Shown piece after piece: positions 62,436 to 64,000 of a DNA stretch of 64,000 nucleotides; position 1 is the first letter of the stretch, and each line of letters starts with the position of its first letter. The position numbers and the translations under genes are program-made. The notes under the pieces were generated by a model, which ran no database searches, was not told where the DNA came from, and worked only from the letters and a program-made list of their open reading frames with translations. Source of the DNA: Paenibacillus sp. FSL R7-0204. GTDB taxonomy: Bacteria > Bacillota > Bacilli > Paenibacillales > Paenibacillaceae. Location: NCBI RefSeq assembly GCF_038002225.1, contig NZ_JBBOCA010000001.1:4960001-5024000 (forward strand). Direction: 5' to 3'.

Positions 62436-63110
62436 ATGAATAAAAAGATTAAAAAGAAAAAGACTGCAGCTTATCAGTTCAATCACAAAGAGATGCCATC
62501 CGCAGCAATACATATACTTAAGGCCAGAAAAAAGATGGCCCACTTTCAAGATCGATTGTTAATCATTGCACAATGGGATAGAATGTTACGCCTACCGCTC
62601 GCCCGAAAGATCCTTTCACCAATTGTTGTTTTACCTGGAATTATCTCGATTTTCAATACAACACTAATTTTCTTAACCAGAAAACCGTATGCATTAGAAT
62701 CTCATTTTCAGATTATAGATCAGCTACTAAAATTCAACCTGATTTGTTTACTCATTTTGAAGTCTAGCGGTCTTCTCCCTTTTGTCCCTCTCATTTTATT
62801 GATTGGAATATTTCAACTACTTCAAAAAGACGTAGTCATAGGGTCTGAAATTCGTAGTAGATCTACTCGGAATAAAAACATTGCACTATTATGGAATTAC
62901 TACGTCATGTACAACACTACGAAGTACTTTCCACTGTTTCTTCAAACATCTTTAAGGGGAGCTTTACTTCTTAGCGTGGCAATAACAATTATGTGGTTGT
63001 TAGGAATAAACCGATTCCAAAAGTCCTATGGCTCCTTTAATCCAGAACAATTGCTTAAGAGAAACGAGAGAAAAATAAATAGAAGAAGAAGAAACAAGAA
63101 GTTAAATTAA
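62436..63110 (+). CDS. membrane protein of unknown function
   Basis: 224-aa protein with a very basic N-terminus (MNKKIKKKKTAAY), two or three hydrophobic segments near residues 60-80, 95-130 and 170-195, and a Lys/Arg-rich C-terminus (RNERKINRRRRNKKLN). Not recognised. ATG with GGAGGT 6 nt upstream. Divergent from the lipase gene (234-bp gap). Confidence 0.75.
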   Translation: MNKKIKKKKTAAYQFNHKEMPSAAIHILKARKKMAHFQDRLLIIAQWDRMLRLPLARKILSPIVVLPGIISIFNTTLIFLTRKPYALESHFQIIDQLLKFNLICLLILKSSGLLPFVPLILLIGIFQLLQKDVVIGSEIRSRSTRNKNIALLWNYYVMYNTTKYFPLFLQTSLRGALLLSVAITIMWLLGINRFQKSYGSFNPEQLLKRNERKINRRRRNKKLN

Positions 63111-63173
63111 ATGTATTTAAATAGATGTATTCCAGTTTAATGTCTCAATAAGTAGTCGAACAATATACTGTCC

Positions 63174-63308
63174 CTATACTTTTCTTCTCTTTCTTTTGAG
63201 CAGCAACCAGTCAGTAATTATCCGGAGAATCGAGGTCAGTATGATAAAAGGAAAGGTCAATGACTGTACCAGGAGTTGCATAAATTGCTTCAAATCATCA
63301 GACGTCAT
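63174..63308 (-). CDS. small hydrophobic peptide, 44 aa, overlapping the membrane protein gene
   Basis: Short frame whose ATG overlaps the last 11 bases of the preceding gene in another frame, compatible with coupled translation. The peptide has a polar start (MTSDDLKQF), a hydrophobic middle (FPFIILTSIL) and a basic end (LKRKRRKV). No ribosome site of its own. May also be chance. Confidence 0.35.
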   Translation of the reverse strand: MTSDDLKQFMQLLVQSLTFPFIILTSILRIITDWLLLKRKRRKV

Positions 63309-63816
63309 TTTTGGGTAATCTAAAATGACATACTGGAAGAATGTATAGTTTCGATTTAATTAGGCCGAGTGCTATAGCGAAAATAGTTCTTACAATATCT
63401 AATGCAATCTTTATATTTTCCATAAATATATCTGACCATTTTGTTCTCTGGCCTTGTAGAAAAAACATGATCGCATATACGATAGTAATAGCGATAAAGG
63501 GAACACTCATATTTAATTTACCAGTGATTGCACCAAATACAAGGACAGAAGACAAAGCGATAATCAAAGGCAGCACTAAATATGTAATGAATGCCATCAT
63601 TAATATATTTGTACTTAAGTATAACTTGTAATTTACATATGTAATAATTGTCATTATAGCTATCCATAAAACTAACCCTTGACTGAAGCTTGAATTCCCC
63701 CTCAGTATATCAGCTGAAATAATGCTACCCATTACCAAAGCGTATACATATATCAATAAATGTTTGCTTTTTATCATAGCAGTTAGACTCTTTTTTATAT
63801 CAATAACTGTATTCAA
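63298..63816 (-). CDS. small integral membrane protein, unknown function
   Basis: 172-aa protein with about four to five hydrophobic segments and no recognised family. The start is a TTG at 63816 with GGTGGAG upstream. Convergent with the 224-aa membrane protein gene. Confidence 0.65.
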   Translation of the reverse strand: MNTVIDIKKSLTAMIKSKHLLIYVYALVMGSIISADILRGNSSFSQGLVLWIAIMTIITYVNYKLYLSTNILMMAFITYLVLPLIIALSSVLVFGAITGKLNMSVPFIAITIVYAIMFFLQGQRTKWSDIFMENIKIALDIVRTIFAIALGLIKSKLYILPVCHFRLPKNDV

Positions 63817-63894
63817 ATTAACTCCACCTTAATAATATAGATTTTAATAATTTTAACTACAAGTGGCTCTTCCATATCTATATAATTGAAATTC

Positions 63895-63929
63895 AAAAGG
63901 CCTAACATGTTTAATGTCAGGCTCTTTTC
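63895..63929. terminator. hairpin near the right edge
   Basis: Arms around GCCTAACAT and ATGTCAGGC with one mismatch; T-run on the plus-strand side (CTCTTTTCG). May end a minus-strand gene outside the window. Confidence 0.4.
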
Positions 63930-64000
63930 GTTATAAAATAGCGAATTAAATCCATGATAATTTTAGATCGAACGGTCAATCTAGTACTTTCATCAAAGGT

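Larger units (their letters stand above)
57480..64000. other. AT-rich accessory island
   Basis: By inspection this segment is far richer in A and T than the mrp operon and the sugar genes. It holds a nuclease-like gene, a membrane protein, a lipase and small membrane proteins, mostly unrecognised, and runs off the right edge. No integrase or repeat boundary was found inside the window. Confidence 0.6.

Overview
The window reads as chromosome of a Gram-positive Firmicute, most likely Paenibacillus. The evidence is AGGAGG-type ribosome sites, several TTG/GTG starts, YesM/YesN-type two-component genes beside LplA/LplB/YtcP-type sugar importers, many AraC regulators next to glycoside hydrolases, and a B. 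subtilis-like cydABCD locus. No rRNA, tRNA, CRISPR array or insertion sequence was recognised. Base composition is uneven by eye: GC-rich on the left (0-26 kb), a short AT-rich insert at 26.5-27.8 kb, GC-rich again to 35.6 kb, clearly AT-richer at 35.6-49.4 kb, intermediate over the mrp operon, and strongly AT-rich from about 57.4 kb to the end.

Layout. 0.0-26.5 kb: a carbohydrate region holding an aldo/keto reductase and an L-fuconolactonase-type amidohydrolase, a GH31 alpha-xylosidase-type enzyme, two GH43 enzymes, a GH8 exo-oligoxylanase, an ABC importer (lipoprotein plus two permeases) with its two-component system, a carboxylesterase, a LURP-one protein and a GH95 enzyme. AraC regulators are interspersed, several divergent from an enzyme gene. 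26.5-27.8 kb: a TetR regulator with a partner of unknown function behind a double palindromic operator. 27.8-33.7 kb: cydABCD (cytochrome bd oxidase and its CydDC exporter). 34.0-43.9 kb: an operon-like run of a broken GH39, GH2, GH43, GPH symporter, GH78 and a second, nearly identical carboxylesterase. 44.0-50.3 kb: an AraC regulator, an epimerase with a zinc-knuckle tail and its divergent TetR regulator, GH127 with its AraC regulator. 50.6-57.0 kb: a seven-gene Mrp Na+/H+ antiporter locus (mrpA and mrpB fused) led by a KdpD-like universal stress protein. 57.4-64.0 kb: an AT-rich accessory island with a PD-(D/E)XK nuclease-like protein, a membrane protein, a large LCAT-like lipase and small membrane proteins.

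How it may work together (inference). None of the glycoside hydrolases or esterases shows a signal peptide, so the locus appears to take up plant cell-wall oligosaccharides through the ABC importer (no ATPase gene is present; a shared MsmX-type ATPase is presumed) and the GPH symporter, and to trim them inside the cell. GH95, GH2, GH31, GH43, GH127, GH78, GH8 and esterase activities would fit side chains of xyloglucan, arabinoxylan and pectin; the reductase/lactonase pair would fit oxidation of a released 6-deoxy or L-sugar. CcpA-like cre sites are seen at the importer promoter and upstream of GH8.

The parts least explained by known biology are the lipase/membrane-protein/nuclease island at the right end, the 1.6-kb esterase duplication, the nested hairpin repeats between genes, and the leader terminator in front of the usp-mrp operon.
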